A stretch of 44,551 bases of DNA from Psychrobacter sp. PG1. Lineage in GTDB: Bacteria; Pseudomonadota; Gammaproteobacteria; Pseudomonadales; Moraxellaceae. Positions 9,041-18,683 of the stretch are shown piece by piece. Numbering within the stretch: position 1 is the first letter of the stretch; the number at the start of each line of letters is the position of its first letter. The stretch covers positions 1 to 44,551 of the forward strand of contig NZ_JABUZG010000049.1 in the NCBI RefSeq assembly GCF_014897815.1, read 5' to 3'. The notes beneath the pieces are model-generated. The model did not search any database and had not been told where the DNA came from. It saw only the letters and a program-made list of their open reading frames with translations. The position numbers and the translations under genes were made by a program.

Positions 9041-9270
9041 GATTAGGTCGAATCGTCAGTGATACTGTTGGCACTTAGTCTATTGATGCTTAGTGGTGTT
9101 AAACTGGCTAGATAAGGGTTGGCTACTAAAATTTCAGTCGCCAATGCATCAGGTTTTAGCTATTACAGGAGAACAATGATGATAGTAGACCAACCTGCAT
9201 CAGCATGAAATTGTCTGAATCCTACCTTATCCTACCTTTAAAACAGCTTTAATAATTAAGGACACGCTTA

Positions 9271-10527
9271 GTGTTACATGTTTGGTTACGAGCGCAGCAT
9301 AGCCCGCTAGCTGTCTGGCATGAAGATATTCAGCAATGGCAAACGGTCGATGGTTGGCAACAGCTGCAAACGATCTATGGCAATTATAAAACCAATGCAC
9401 AGAAGACTTTGTGTCTATATTTTCCATCAAGCCATATATTGCAGGTAGATACTGAGCTGAATGCGACTCAGCTTAAACAGCTGGGCAATAGCGGCAAGCA
9501 ATACTTGTTTGAAGAGACATCCTTGACCCCTGTTGAGCAATTGGCGATTCGGCAAATCAGTGAAGCCGATAATCACCAACTGTATGCACTGGCACAAAGC
9601 GATATCGAGTCATGGCAGCAGAGTGCTAAGCTCGCTGGTATGAGCATAACGGCGTTACTGCCTGATTTTTTATTGCTGCCAACGCCGGATGAAGGGGCAG
9701 GTCAGCAAGTAACACTGTATCAAGATGAGCACACCATGCTACTGCGTCAGTCATTGCGACAAGGTATGGCTGTCAGTTATTTGCCCTTGATTTTTGAACG
9801 TTTCCCGCATTTAAGTGAAGTGAATATATTGCCGCCCATAACGGCTTTAGATGATTTTTCAAAGCCAACAAATTCGGCAATGCCCACGAGCTTTATGACA
9901 GAAACGGCCGCGCTTGTTGCAGATCACCAGTTATTATTAACCACATTGACCACGCCGCCCAAGCCTGTTGACAGCCCTGAGCGTCACGCGCTTAACTTCT
10001 TTATTAAATCAACGGACTCAAAGCTCTCACCGTATTTGCGTGTGGCAGCGATGGTCGCGTTATCGGCACTGGTATTACAGATGGCGACCGATGGTCTGCA
10101 GTGGTATCAGTATAATAAGGCGACGGTAGCGACCAAAGCTGAGATTGCGGCGCAGTATCAAGCTTGGTTTCCAAACGAGCCATTAAGCTCGCGCACCAAA
10201 CTGCAAGTGCAGTTGCAACCAAAGCTGCGCAGTGACAGCCAAGCACCAGCCTCTCATATGGCAGCATTGACTCGCATATCCCCGTTAATCAAGCAGTCTT
10301 CACTGCGGGCGCAAGCGTTAGTGATGGAGCCATCAGCACTCAGCTTTACCTTGATTGCCCCTGATCGTAATAGTCTTGATAAGTTTACGAGCACACTTGT
10401 TGCGCAGGGTTTAAATGCCAAGCTTGCACAGGTAAACAGTAATGAGCAAGGGCAGTTTAGTGGTCAAGTTACGGTGAATGTCGTAGAAAATAATGACACG
10501 ACGCAAACCAATGTAGCGGCATCATAA
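9271..10527 (+). CDS. gspL: Type II secretion system protein L
   Basis: GspL is the inner-membrane platform protein that binds the ATPase GspE through its cytoplasmic domain and GspM through its periplasmic domain. The 418-residue product has an actin-like cytoplasmic region (LCLYFPSSHILQVD, YLFEETSLTPVEQLAI, DFLLLPT), one membrane segment (about 254-272, LRVAAMVALSALVLQ) and a periplasmic ferredoxin-like domain. The start is GTG at 9271, supported by AAGGA at 9258-9262. gspM follows after 65 bp that include a 17-bp tandem duplication. No other gsp gene is in the window. Confidence 0.86.
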   Translation: MLHVWLRAQHSPLAVWHEDIQQWQTVDGWQQLQTIYGNYKTNAQKTLCLYFPSSHILQVDTELNATQLKQLGNSGKQYLFEETSLTPVEQLAIRQISEADNHQLYALAQSDIESWQQSAKLAGMSITALLPDFLLLPTPDEGAGQQVTLYQDEHTMLLRQSLRQGMAVSYLPLIFERFPHLSEVNILPPITALDDFSKPTNSAMPTSFMTETAALVADHQLLLTTLTTPPKPVDSPERHALNFFIKSTDSKLSPYLRVAAMVALSALVLQMATDGLQWYQYNKATVATKAEIAAQYQAWFPNEPLSSRTKLQVQLQPKLRSDSQAPASHMAALTRISPLIKQSSLRAQALVMEPSALSFTLIAPDRNSLDKFTSTLVAQGLNAKLAQVNSNEQGQFSGQVTVNVVENNDTTQTNVAAS

Positions 10528-10543
10528 TTTATTTGCCAACTAA

Positions 10544-10577
10544 GCAGTGGTAATAAATAGGCAGTGGTAATAAAAGT
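10544..10577. repeat. 17-bp tandem duplication in the gspL-gspM gap
   Basis: GCAGTGGTAATAAA occurs at 10544 and again at 10561, a period of 17 bp, just before the gspM ribosome site. It is probably a replication-slippage product. Confidence 0.75.
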
Positions 10578-10592
10578 CAAAAAGGTTGGAAA

Positions 10593-11159
10593 ATGAAACG
10601 ATTACAGCGCCGCACCAAACGTAATAACATCACGCTAGAGACTAGTAACAGTATTGGAACCAATGTGCTGTCAACGCGTGTAAATAATTTCCAACAGATG
10701 CTATCGTTACGCTGGCAGGCACTTTCGCCACGTGATCAGTTGGCATTGGCCGTCCTGTCTATTTTCTTATTATTGTTCATTGGTGGCTATGGTGGTTATA
10801 GTATTCATCAAGCGGCAAACGATAGTAAGCGCGACTATCAAGAGCAAGTGGCTGATTACTTTTGGTTGCGTGCCCAAGCGGGCAATATCGATAGTAATGC
10901 GATGAATACGGCGGATGGTGAAGCCGCCATGCCACCTGCCAATAGTATCAGTGCATTGTTAAACAATTCAGGTATTGCCAACGCCCAAGTCGTTGCGACG
11001 GGTGATGCCGTGCAACTGAGCTTCAATCATGCCAGTCAAGCGGTGGTCAGCACCGCACTTGGAAAGCTGGAACAGCAAGGTTGGCAGTTCAGTCAGCTAT
11101 CGATACAGCAAGACTTGGTTACCAAAGCCATTCAAGTACAAGCGACTGTCACCTCATAA
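10593..11159 (+). CDS. gspM: Type II secretion system protein M
   Basis: Partner of GspL in the type II secretion inner-membrane platform. The 188-residue product has a basic cytoplasmic N-terminus, WQALSPRDQLALAVLSIFLL (the family's helix entering the membrane, about 41-70) and a small periplasmic domain whose end (LGKLEQQGWQFSQLSIQQD) matches the GspM ferredoxin-like fold. AAGGTTGGA lies just before the ATG. It is predicted to be cotranscribed with gspL. Confidence 0.84.
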   Translation: MKRLQRRTKRNNITLETSNSIGTNVLSTRVNNFQQMLSLRWQALSPRDQLALAVLSIFLLLFIGGYGGYSIHQAANDSKRDYQEQVADYFWLRAQAGNIDSNAMNTADGEAAMPPANSISALLNNSGIANAQVVATGDAVQLSFNHASQAVVSTALGKLEQQGWQFSQLSIQQDLVTKAIQVQATVTS

Positions 11160-11320
11160 ATCGATATGCTGTGGAAACTGGAAGTATTTTAATCCTTGTC
11201 TACTATTGCCCCAAATTAACTGATCATCAGTTTCTAAAATAGCCATTTATCATTAGTGTCATTGAAAAATTGCACGTTTGACACAATTAACTATCACACA
11301 GCCAGAGATGGATACTTAAG

Positions 11321-11866
11321 ATGAACCAATCTTCTGATCGCAAACCTGACACGCGTAGCCATCAGCAGACCAGAACTGCTGAACACCAGAGTAATGCGTC
11401 AGTTGAAGCTGCATTTGATCATGAAATGACTCAGCAAAGGCAGAGCTATGGGGCTAGTGACAATATGAGCAATGGTAAACGCCGTTCTTTAATCACTTAT
11501 AATCACATTACTTATTTTTTATACGTAATCAGCTATTTTACCGCTGGATTACTGTGGGTTGTACCAATTGTGATGAACTATGCGAAGCGCCATGACGCAG
11601 AGGGTTCGTGGTTGTCCACGCATTTTGATTGGCAGATTAAAACCTTTTGGTATAGCATCGTATTTTTCTTCTTAGGCATCATTATCATTACCTTTGCATT
11701 AGGGGGTTTTGGCATTAGTATGCTGGCTGATAGTAATAATATTGCCATTGGTTCGGTATTATTAGCGGTATTTGGCCTGCTAATCATGATTTTTACCTTC
11801 ATATGGCATCTTTATCGTATCGTCCGTGGTTGGATAGCCCTGACGGATGGTCGTCCTGTACCTTAG
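11321..11866 (+). CDS. Four-helix membrane protein, DUF4870-like
   Basis: The 181-residue product has a polar, Gln/Ser/Asp-rich N-terminus of about 55 residues, then about four hydrophobic segments (ITYFLYVISYFTAGLLWVVPI, FWYSIVFFFLGIIIITFALG, IAIGSVLLAVFGLLIMIF and a short one near IWHLYRIVRG). The ending YRIVRGWIALTDGRPVP resembles DUF4870-type proteins, small inner-membrane proteins of unknown role. It lies alone between gspM and pyrD. Confidence 0.7.
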   Translation: MNQSSDRKPDTRSHQQTRTAEHQSNASVEAAFDHEMTQQRQSYGASDNMSNGKRRSLITYNHITYFLYVISYFTAGLLWVVPIVMNYAKRHDAEGSWLSTHFDWQIKTFWYSIVFFFLGIIIITFALGGFGISMLADSNNIAIGSVLLAVFGLLIMIFTFIWHLYRIVRGWIALTDGRPVP

Positions 11867-11953
11867 GGACTGTAGAATACATCTGTCAGTTCCTTAGCCA
11901 ATATGTAGGTATAGCTATTAGCACTCTAATACAGAAATTTAGCGCATGAAACT

Positions 11954-11983
11954 TTGCTCTTATTTCTGTTAAGCTGATATAAT
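11954..11983 (+). promoter_or_regulatory. Predicted sigma-70 promoter of pyrD
   Basis: TTGCTC (11954-11959) and a perfect TATAAT (11978-11983) are separated by 18 bp. They lie 65 bp before the pyrD ATG, which leaves a 5' leader of about 60 nt. Confidence 0.6.
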
Positions 11984-12048
11984 CGCAGCGCTTGATTTTA
12001 TTCGCACTATTCACTCACTATTTCTTTCGAGCAGGGTCTGCCATTACT

Positions 12049-13083
12049 ATGTCTTATGCCTTACTTCGCCCTTTTTTGTTTAAGATGGATCCAGAGCACG
12101 CCCACGAGATGACCTTATCTTTATTAGATAAAGCTCATAAAGCACGTGTTTTAGGTTTGGTATACGGTCAGTCAATGCAGCCAACAGACTGTATGGGCTT
12201 GCAATTCACCAATCCGGTCGGCCTAGCGGCAGGACTGGATAAAAATGGTGATTATATCGATGCGTTGGCTGAGCTGGGCTTTGGTTTTATAGAAGTGGGC
12301 ACGGTTACGCCAAGACCGCAAATAGGCAATGATAAGCCAAGGTTGTTTAGAATCAAGCAAGCGGACGCTATCATCAATCGAATGGGTTTCAATAACCAAG
12401 GTATCGATTATCTGATTGAAAACGTCAAGCGCTGTCAATACAAAGGCAATATTGGGATTAATATTGGTAAAAATGCCGACACGCCAGTAGAGCAAGCTGC
12501 CGATGATTATGTCTATTGTTTAGAGCGTGCTTATCCGCATGCCTCCTATATCACCGTTAATATCTCCTCACCAAATACTAAGAATCTGCGTGATTTACAA
12601 AGTGGCGAGGCATTGACTCAGCTTTTGGATACGATTAAAAATCGTCACAGCCAATTAGCCACTGAATATGGTTTTTATGTGCCACTGGTATTGAAAGTTG
12701 CGCCTGATCTAGAGCCGCTACAAGTGGATTATATCTCGCAGCAATTGCTCGATTTTGAGATAGATGGGTTGATTGCGACCAATACAACATTGAGCCGTGT
12801 TGGTGTTGAAGATTTACCTGATGGTGAGCAAGCAGGTGGTCTATCCGGTCGCCCAGTCAGCCACATTAGTACCCAAATTTTACAACAGTTCTCCGATCAG
12901 CTAGATGGTAAAGTCGCTTTAATAGGCGTCGGTGGTATTGACAGTGGTGCAAAAGCCGTCAAAAAAATCGAAGCGGGTGCAGATATGGTGCAGCTCTATA
13001 CGGGGCTCATTTATCGTGGTCCTGGGCTGGTACAGTCTTGTATTCAAGCAATCGGTGGCTATTACGACGCGATGGAGCTATAG
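12049..13083 (+). CDS. pyrD: Dihydroorotate dehydrogenase (quinone), class 2
   Basis: Oxidises dihydroorotate to orotate in pyrimidine synthesis, passing electrons to quinone at the inner membrane. The start [22 protein letters not shown] is the class 2 N-terminal membrane-binding helix. [22 protein letters not shown], the catalytic-serine motif [25 protein letters not shown] and [11 protein letters not shown] follow. The ATG at 12049 gives 344 residues, a normal length; upstream in-frame codons lie within the promoter leader and are rejected. Confidence 0.95.
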   Translation: MSYALLRPFLFKMDPEHAHEMTLSLLDKAHKARVLGLVYGQSMQPTDCMGLQFTNPVGLAAGLDKNGDYIDALAELGFGFIEVGTVTPRPQIGNDKPRLFRIKQADAIINRMGFNNQGIDYLIENVKRCQYKGNIGINIGKNADTPVEQAADDYVYCLERAYPHASYITVNISSPNTKNLRDLQSGEALTQLLDTIKNRHSQLATEYGFYVPLVLKVAPDLEPLQVDYISQQLLDFEIDGLIATNTTLSRVGVEDLPDGEQAGGLSGRPVSHISTQILQQFSDQLDGKVALIGVGGIDSGAKAVKKIEAGADMVQLYTGLIYRGPGLVQSCIQAIGGYYDAMEL

Positions 13084-13219
13084 CGGATTAATGTCCCTAG
13101 CTCATTACCTATCAGATACACAAGACGACTGTATTTTGAGCTGAGTCATCATAGATTAATGTGTCACAAAAACGAAAGTAAGCATCCGATAAAAATCAAT
13201 AAGGTATGAGGCGTAGAAC

Positions 13220-13717
13220 ATGAGTGGTCTGGATATCGTGATTGCTATTGTTGTTTTGATCGGCTTATGGCGCGGCTTTCAAGTCGGATTGATCAAAACA
13301 GCCGTTGGTCTAGTCGGTTGGTTTATTGCCCTGATCGCTGCCACGCGTTTGGCAGGAGTAGTTTCGCCGCAACTATCAGGCATGGTACAAAACCCTGTTT
13401 TACAAATGGCAATGGCATTTTTATTGGTGGTGATAATCATATTGGCCATCATGCACTTAGTGGCATTTGTATTTTCAGGCGTGCTTAAAACCTTACGCTT
13501 GGGTGTCGTTGACAAAATGGCAGGTGGTGTACTGGGTGCTGCTAAAAATGTACTGATGGTCTTAGTTGTGCTTAGCGTCAGTGCGCCGTTACTGGTGCAA
13601 ATGCCACAATGGCAAACGTCAGTGCTCGCACCTGAGCTATTGCCTTATGCCCCGATGGGTAAAGCGTTGGTCTCAGATGTATTAGGTATGGCTTGGGATC
13701 AAGTCAATCAGTCGTAA
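13220..13717 (+). CDS. cvpA: CvpA family membrane protein
   Basis: The 165-residue protein has four membrane segments and the family pattern at its start (DIVIAIVVLIGLWRGFQVGLIKTAVGLVGW). E. coli CvpA is required for colicin V production and lies upstream of purF; its primary role is unsettled. The same gene order is kept here, but with 317 bp before purF. GAGG lies upstream of the ATG. Confidence 0.88.
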   Translation: MSGLDIVIAIVVLIGLWRGFQVGLIKTAVGLVGWFIALIAATRLAGVVSPQLSGMVQNPVLQMAMAFLLVVIIILAIMHLVAFVFSGVLKTLRLGVVDKMAGGVLGAAKNVLMVLVVLSVSAPLLVQMPQWQTSVLAPELLPYAPMGKALVSDVLGMAWDQVNQS

Positions 13718-14034
13718 GTATTTTTACGGTTAACCTTTAATGTTTCAATGCTTCGATGCTGATAGCTTGGGTTTGTGGTGCTAGAGGTTATCGCTTCTAT
13801 CATATCCTCTTTGTAAGTTATCCTTGATAAAAAATTATTTAATCGCATTTAGAGACCACAAATGCCAATAAATAGTGCATTTTGTTAATAGTCAAAAGAT
13901 AAATATTCGTTAAATTCTGAACAACAATCATCAGGTCGTCGGTGAGTAACAGTACGCATTTTTGATAATCTACTGTTAGCAGTCTTGCCACTATTGTAGT
14001 ACTAATTAATGAGTCAAAATAGGATATAGCTATT
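13718..14034 (+). other. cvpA-purF intergenic region
   Basis: A 317-bp gap that must hold the purF leader and probably a separate purF promoter. The purF ATG is preceded by AGGATAT. I see no clear PurR-like palindrome, hairpin or gene here. Confidence 0.45.
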
Positions 14035-15570
14035 ATGTGTGGAGTCATTGGAGTTGCAGCTCACGAACCAGTCAATCAGATTCTTTATGACGGTTTGACG
14101 ATGCTACAGCATCGTGGGCAAGATGCAGCGGGTATTGTCACTTTGCAAGATGGACGACTCTATCTACGTAAAGAAAATGGCATGGTACGTGACGTATTTA
14201 TGAATCGTCATATGATGAAACTGGTTGGTAAGTTTGGTATCGGTCACGTTCGTTACCCAACAGCAGGCACTTCAAGCAGCGCCGAAGCGCAACCATTTTA
14301 TGTTAACTCACCTTATGGTATTACCCTTGCGCACAATGGTAACTTGACCAATGCTGAGAGTTTAGCCAAGTCTTTATACATCGAAGATCGCCGCCATCTT
14401 AATACCGATTCAGATTCAGAAGTATTGCTAAACGTACTTGCCCATGAAATGCAAAACTTGGGTAAAACCAAAGCAACGCCTGCTGATATCTTTGAAGCAG
14501 TCACTGCTGTATATGGTCGTGTCGAAGGCGCTTATGGCGTGGTCGCTTTGATTACTGGTCATGGTTTGCTCGCATTTCGTGATCCAAACGGTATTCGTCC
14601 GCTTATTTTTGGTAAGCGCATGGCACCGAATGGCGGCACCGAGTATATGGTTGCCTCAGAGTCAGTTGCGCTGACAGGATCAGGATTTAGTATTATCCGT
14701 GATGTAAAACCTGGCGAAGCCATATTCATTGATTTAGATCATAAATTGCATACCCATCAGTGTGTTGAGCAGCAAGAATACACGCCTTGTATTTTTGAAT
14801 ATGTGTATTTTGCCCGCCCAGATTCTATCATGGACAACATCTCAGTTTACAAAGCACGCTTACGTATGGGTGAAAAGCTGGCTGATAAAATCCTTGCTGA
14901 ATGGGGCGAAGATCACGATATCGATGTGGTGATTCCTATTCCAGATACCTCGCGTACGTCAGCGATGGAGCTGGCACTAAAAATGAATATTAAGTACCGT
15001 GAAGGGTTTATGAAAAACCGCTATATCGGTCGTACCTTTATCATGCCAGGTCAACAACAACGTAAAAAATCAGTTCGTCAAAAACTCAGCGCCGTACCAC
15101 TTGAGTTCAAAGGTAAAAACGTCCTGTTGGTTGATGATTCTATCGTTCGTGGTACCACTTGCCATGAAATCATCCAAATGGCACGCGATGCTGGTGCGAA
15201 TAAAGTGTTTTTTGCTAGCGCCGCGCCACCGGTTAAATATCCAAACGTCTATGGTATCGATATGCCAGTACGCAGTGAGCTTATTGCCTCAGGTCATACG
15301 GTAGAAGAAGTACGCGATATCATCGGTGCTGATAGATTGATTTTCCAAGATTTGGACGACTTGATTGATGCGGTAAAAGATACCAAGTACAGCAAAGTTG
15401 AAGGTTTTGATTGTGCCGTATTTAATGGTTGCTACATCACTGGGCAGATCAATGAAGCGTATCTTGAGCATCTACAAGAGCAGCGCAATGACACTGCCAA
15501 GACGGGCAAAAAAGGCGTACAGATAGTGGCTGATACCCCAGTTGATATGATGGGCGTCGAAGAGCTTTAA
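14035..15570 (+). CDS. purF: Amidophosphoribosyltransferase
   Basis: Commits PRPP and glutamine to purine synthesis. The 511-residue product starts MCGVIGV, with Cys2 as the glutaminase nucleophile after Met removal, then [20 protein letters not shown] and AHNGNLTN in the Ntn glutaminase domain, and [13 protein letters not shown] as the PRPP-binding loop of the phosphoribosyltransferase domain. [16 protein letters not shown] is the glutamine-channel flag region. A strong terminator follows the gene. Confidence 0.96.
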   Translation: MCGVIGVAAHEPVNQILYDGLTMLQHRGQDAAGIVTLQDGRLYLRKENGMVRDVFMNRHMMKLVGKFGIGHVRYPTAGTSSSAEAQPFYVNSPYGITLAHNGNLTNAESLAKSLYIEDRRHLNTDSDSEVLLNVLAHEMQNLGKTKATPADIFEAVTAVYGRVEGAYGVVALITGHGLLAFRDPNGIRPLIFGKRMAPNGGTEYMVASESVALTGSGFSIIRDVKPGEAIFIDLDHKLHTHQCVEQQEYTPCIFEYVYFARPDSIMDNISVYKARLRMGEKLADKILAEWGEDHDIDVVIPIPDTSRTSAMELALKMNIKYREGFMKNRYIGRTFIMPGQQQRKKSVRQKLSAVPLEFKGKNVLLVDDSIVRGTTCHEIIQMARDAGANKVFFASAAPPVKYPNVYGIDMPVRSELIASGHTVEEVRDIIGADRLIFQDLDDLIDAVKDTKYSKVEGFDCAVFNGCYITGQINEAYLEHLQEQRNDTAKTGKKGVQIVADTPVDMMGVEEL

Positions 15571-15620
15571 GCTATCAATTTCTTAAAAGTATCAGTTTTT
15601 TGCAGCACTGTTAGAAAGTA

Positions 15621-15657
15621 AAAGGCTGGATTCTCATAAGAATCCAGCCTTTTTTCT
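15621..15657 (+). terminator. Intrinsic terminator of purF
   Basis: A perfect 14-bp stem, AAAGGCTGGATTCT/AGAATCCAGCCTTT, with a CATA loop is followed by a T-run to about 15656. It lies about 50 bp after the purF stop. Confidence 0.9.
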
Positions 15658-15741
15658 ATTTTGAATATAGTTCAATTACAGGGTTTAAAATTATTCATAT
15701 GATCTAAATGCTGTCATCCATTCACGTGTTTATCAGTTTTC

Positions 15742-15756
15742 TACGACACGCCCTAG
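15742..15756 (-). repeat. Solitary terminal repeat like family A
   Basis: The minus-strand reading CTAGGGCGTGTCG matches the family-A MITE terminus over 12 bp, but the similarity stops there, and no left end is found 176 bp away. The TAG stop codon of azlD is made from the CTAG of this end, so an insertion may have set the gene's 3' end. It could be a remnant or chance. Confidence 0.5.
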
Positions 15757-16118
15757 TATCCACTTAAAAAATTAGTAAATACCCATAGCAAGCCATTAAT
15801 GGCGGCGATGCCAACGATCATACTGACCAATAACTGACGGCTGATATGATAAACGAACAACACCAAAATAAGGGCACCAATTTGTGCCATCAATAAATGT
15901 AGTTCAGCACTATTTAGCCCAGTCGTTGCCGATAAATTTTGATAAGAAAGACTGGTTAAAATAAGCAATACCATGACTGATAGCGGCAAGCTCTCATTGA
16001 GCCGATGCAGCCAAGGTGTGTCTAACAGCTTTCTGGGTATTAATGCAGGTAGCGCGCGGGTAATAAAGGTCACGGCGGCCATCGCAAAAGTTGCAAAAAT
16101 AAGGTAACTACTGGTCAT
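15753..16118 (-). CDS. azlD: AzlD-family branched-chain amino acid exporter subunit
   Basis: Small partner of AzlC; the pair exports branched-chain amino acids or analogues. The 121-residue product has about four membrane segments and the AzlD hallmark FITRALPALIPRKLL. It overlaps azlC by 11 bp, so translation is probably coupled. Its last codons, LSGY-stop, run into a family-A-type terminal repeat. Confidence 0.85.
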   Translation of the reverse strand: MTSSYLIFATFAMAAVTFITRALPALIPRKLLDTPWLHRLNESLPLSVMVLLILTSLSYQNLSATTGLNSAELHLLMAQIGALILVLFVYHISRQLLVSMIVGIAAINGLLWVFTNFLSGY

Positions 16119-16839
16119 TGTTGGCTCCTGTCATATTACGCTGCGTCCAAAACCCACGAGCTAAAATCAATAGCATACAAATGGTGATCGCCACCAATAA
16201 CAACCAATTGCTAGTAAATAAGGAGGCCACCGCTAAAGAAATGATAGCAATAGCAATGGGGAAATAACGTTTGATACTTTGGAACTGCTCATAAGCTAAG
16301 ATCGCAAACAGACAGACTAAGGCAAAATCCAAATGTGGTACTAAATCGCTCAGAGTACTGCCGATCATGACACCAACCGTGCTCGCTAGTACCCACCAGC
16401 TTTGATTAAATAAGCTCAATGGTAGTATCAACGCTTGTCTTGACTCATTAGGTAAACTGGTCATAACAGAGAAAGTTTCATCAGTCAGGGCAAATAGGCA
16501 ATAGGTTTTGGCAAGCTTATGTTCTGGTAGGTATTGCAATAATGGCATACCATAAAATACATGACGTAAATTAATAGCGGCAATATTGGTTGCGATGCTA
16601 CCAATCGGTAAACCAGCGCTCAGCATCGGCAAACAAGCATATTGAGCGGCGCCCGCATACAGTACAATACTCAGCATAATCGTTGCCCATACAGGAATAC
16701 CAGCAACTTGTGCCAGCACACCAAAGGCGATACCCGCAGGTAAATAGCCCATCGCCACAGGTAGGCTTTTTTTGAACCCCGCCGCCCAGTCGTAGCTGGT
16801 CTCATGCTGTTGATGTAATTCTTTTGAATGAGTAGTCAC
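16108..16839 (-). CDS. azlC: AzlC-family branched-chain amino acid exporter
   Basis: Inner-membrane protein of 243 residues with the AzlC pattern FKKSLPVAMGYLPAGIAFGVLAQVAG, YAGAAQYACLPML, NLRHVFYGMPL and FALTDETFSV, and about seven hydrophobic segments. The start is GTG at 16839, supported by AGGA six bases upstream; an ATG two bases upstream is out of frame and hits a stop at once. It follows the MATE transporter gene by 141 bp on the same strand. Confidence 0.88.
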   Translation of the reverse strand: MTTHSKELHQQHETSYDWAAGFKKSLPVAMGYLPAGIAFGVLAQVAGIPVWATIMLSIVLYAGAAQYACLPMLSAGLPIGSIATNIAAINLRHVFYGMPLLQYLPEHKLAKTYCLFALTDETFSVMTSLPNESRQALILPLSLFNQSWWVLASTVGVMIGSTLSDLVPHLDFALVCLFAILAYEQFQSIKRYFPIAIAIISLAVASLFTSNWLLLVAITICMLLILARGFWTQRNMTGANNDQ

Positions 16840-16980
16840 ATGACATCCTAATTTTTGCTGTTTTTTGGTTATTATTAATATTTTGCGGAAAGATTGATGT
16901 TAGAAAACTGGTTTTAAAATGAAGCCTAGCCCGAACAATGGCAAAAACACCCTAGAAAAAATGCACTTAATCGAAGAACA

Positions 16981-18402
16981 TTACACAGACGGCTGGAGCT
17001 TTTCATAGCTGGCTGTTTGATGAGCTCGGTACAAGAAGCCACCCAAAATAATCAGCCGAAGTAATAACAAACACCACACGCTTAGCCAAATACCAGTCAT
17101 ATCCCACTGTTGGTAGAGCAACCAGCTGAGTGGAAAAAAGATAGCGGCGAGTATCAAAGCTGCGTTACGAATCACATTGCCGGCAGTTAAGCCAAAAAAT
17201 ATACCATCTAGCCAATAGGCACCAACGCCAACGAGAGGTAGCAATACCGCATAAAGATGGTACTCATATGCCAGCGTAAAAACGGACTCGATATTGGTCA
17301 TAAATTGCAAATATGTTGGCATTGCCAGCCACCATATAGCACTTAACATTATCGCTAGACCATAACTGACGATACCGGTGCGCTTGACGATAGTACGAAA
17401 GCGTGGCCAATCCCGTCGTCCTGCTGCTTGACCGCTTAATGTCTCAGCCGATACTGCCACGCCATCAAGAGCAAAGGCTGAGATACTTAATACTTGAAGC
17501 AAAATAGCGTTGGCGGCTAGGATGACGTCACCACTTTGAGCCGACAAGCGGGTAATCCAAGCGAAACTCAACGTCAAGATCAGAGTACGGATAAAAATAT
17601 CTTTATTTAATGAAAATAGCCTAAGCATTTTTTCTTTAGAAAAATGTTGCTTGTCGGCAGTGAATAAGGCTTGCCAAGATATTTGCAAATGCTGACGGCT
17701 GAGCCACAATGCTAGTATCACGCCCAGCCAAAAGGCAATAGTGGTTCCTAACGCCACCCCAACCAAGCCCATCTGCATCCCATAGACAAAAAACAAGGTT
17801 AGAATGATATTCAGCATGGCGATAAAGCCTTGCTGGTAAAGCATGTAACGAGTCTTACCTTGACCAGCAAACCAACCAATAAAGGCAAAATTCATTAGCT
17901 CAGCGATGACGCCCCAAAAGCGTACATCCAAATAAGTCTTTGCCGCTTGCCCACTTTCGGGGTTGGCGGATAGGGCTTGCAAGCCAAAATCTATCAACCA
18001 AGGCTTTGCCAGTAACAGAATACTTCCGATAGCAAACGCTAATAATAGGGCACGTTGTAAGATTGATAGTAGGGGTGATGGGGTTGGGCTTGACGATTTT
18101 GTGATATGAGTAGAATTATCAACATGATTGACCGATTGTCCTAGCGCTTGAGCCGATAGCCCAGACGATGCGTATTGTAAGAAGTTAAAACTCACGAGTA
18201 ATAAAGACAATAACTGTATCGCCAAGCCCATACCAGCAAGTTTAGCCGTGTCATTCATGTTACCCACAATCGCGGTATCGATGACGCTCTGTAGTGGCAT
18301 TGCTAGGTTGGCTAATAACACGGGCAACGCAATAGCAATGATACGTGTATAGCGAGTATCAATCGGTGGCATAGCACTAGGTGGCGAGGTGGTCATTGAC
18401 AT
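16981..18402 (-). CDS. MATE family efflux transporter (DinF-like)
   Basis: The 473-residue protein has about 12 membrane segments. LPVLLANLAMPLQSVIDTAIVGNMND is the start of the MatE domain, with LSGQAAGRRDWPRF in the second half and the DinF-type AISAFALDGVAVSAETLSGQA. The family exports cationic drugs or metabolites in exchange for Na+ or H+; the substrate cannot be told from sequence. The region upstream of its start holds a perfect palindrome (18443-18467) and a family-B repeat. azlC and azlD lie downstream. Confidence 0.88.
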   Translation of the reverse strand: MSMTTSPPSAMPPIDTRYTRIIAIALPVLLANLAMPLQSVIDTAIVGNMNDTAKLAGMGLAIQLLSLLLVSFNFLQYASSGLSAQALGQSVNHVDNSTHITKSSSPTPSPLLSILQRALLLAFAIGSILLLAKPWLIDFGLQALSANPESGQAAKTYLDVRFWGVIAELMNFAFIGWFAGQGKTRYMLYQQGFIAMLNIILTLFFVYGMQMGLVGVALGTTIAFWLGVILALWLSRQHLQISWQALFTADKQHFSKEKMLRLFSLNKDIFIRTLILTLSFAWITRLSAQSGDVILAANAILLQVLSISAFALDGVAVSAETLSGQAAGRRDWPRFRTIVKRTGIVSYGLAIMLSAIWWLAMPTYLQFMTNIESVFTLAYEYHLYAVLLPLVGVGAYWLDGIFFGLTAGNVIRNAALILAAIFFPLSWLLYQQWDMTGIWLSVWCLLLLRLIILGGFLYRAHQTASYEKLQPSV

Positions 18403-18442
18403 TTTTGGCTCGTTTATCGCTGAAAAACAAGAAGGACAGAGT

Positions 18443-18467
18443 TAATGTCATTAACGCTATGACATTA
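18443..18467. promoter_or_regulatory. Perfect palindrome upstream of the MATE gene, candidate operator
   Basis: TAATGTCAT and ATGACATTA are exact 9-bp inverted repeats around a 7-bp centre, 41 bp upstream of the MATE start codon. The size and symmetry fit a dimeric repressor site, for example of the TetR or MarR type. No regulator gene is adjacent, so the protein is unknown. Confidence 0.5.
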
Positions 18468-18470
18468 CCG

Positions 18471-18576
18471 TATAGTCAATTCACTATAAAGGCGTTACGG
18501 CATTAACCTTACTTGAAGTATGACTTATATATTTGTACTTTGTTGCCTTGACTCTGTTTTAAATGGAGTTAGCTCT
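18471..18576 (-). mobile_element. MITE-like repeat, family B, copy 1
   Basis: A 106-bp non-coding repeat with imperfect terminal inverted repeats (TATAGTCAATTCACTATAAA on the left; TAGAGCTAACTCCATTTAAA read from the right). Its interior (CTTGAAGTAT..., GTTGCCTTG, CTGTTTTAAAT) matches the copy at 42071-42179. It lies 69 bp upstream of the MATE start codon, in the same orientation to that gene as copy 2 has to the methyltransferase. Confidence 0.72.
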
Positions 18577-18614
18577 AGTAGGTGTGATATTCAAGGCAAA
18601 AATAGCTACAAAGA

Positions 18615-18658
18615 CAAAAGCACCTAGACTCATTATTCACGAGTCAGGTGCTTTTTTT
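18615..18658 (-). terminator. Intrinsic terminator, probably bidirectional, after secF
   Basis: The arms AAGCACCTAGACTC and GAGTCAGGTGCTT pair with one bulge. A T7 run follows on the plus strand and TTTTGTCTTTG on the minus strand. The minus-strand unit that would use it is yajC/secD/secF; a 176-bp MITE lies between the secF stop and this hairpin. Confidence 0.65.
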
Positions 18659-18683
18659 GATGCTTGCTTAAATACTATCTTAG

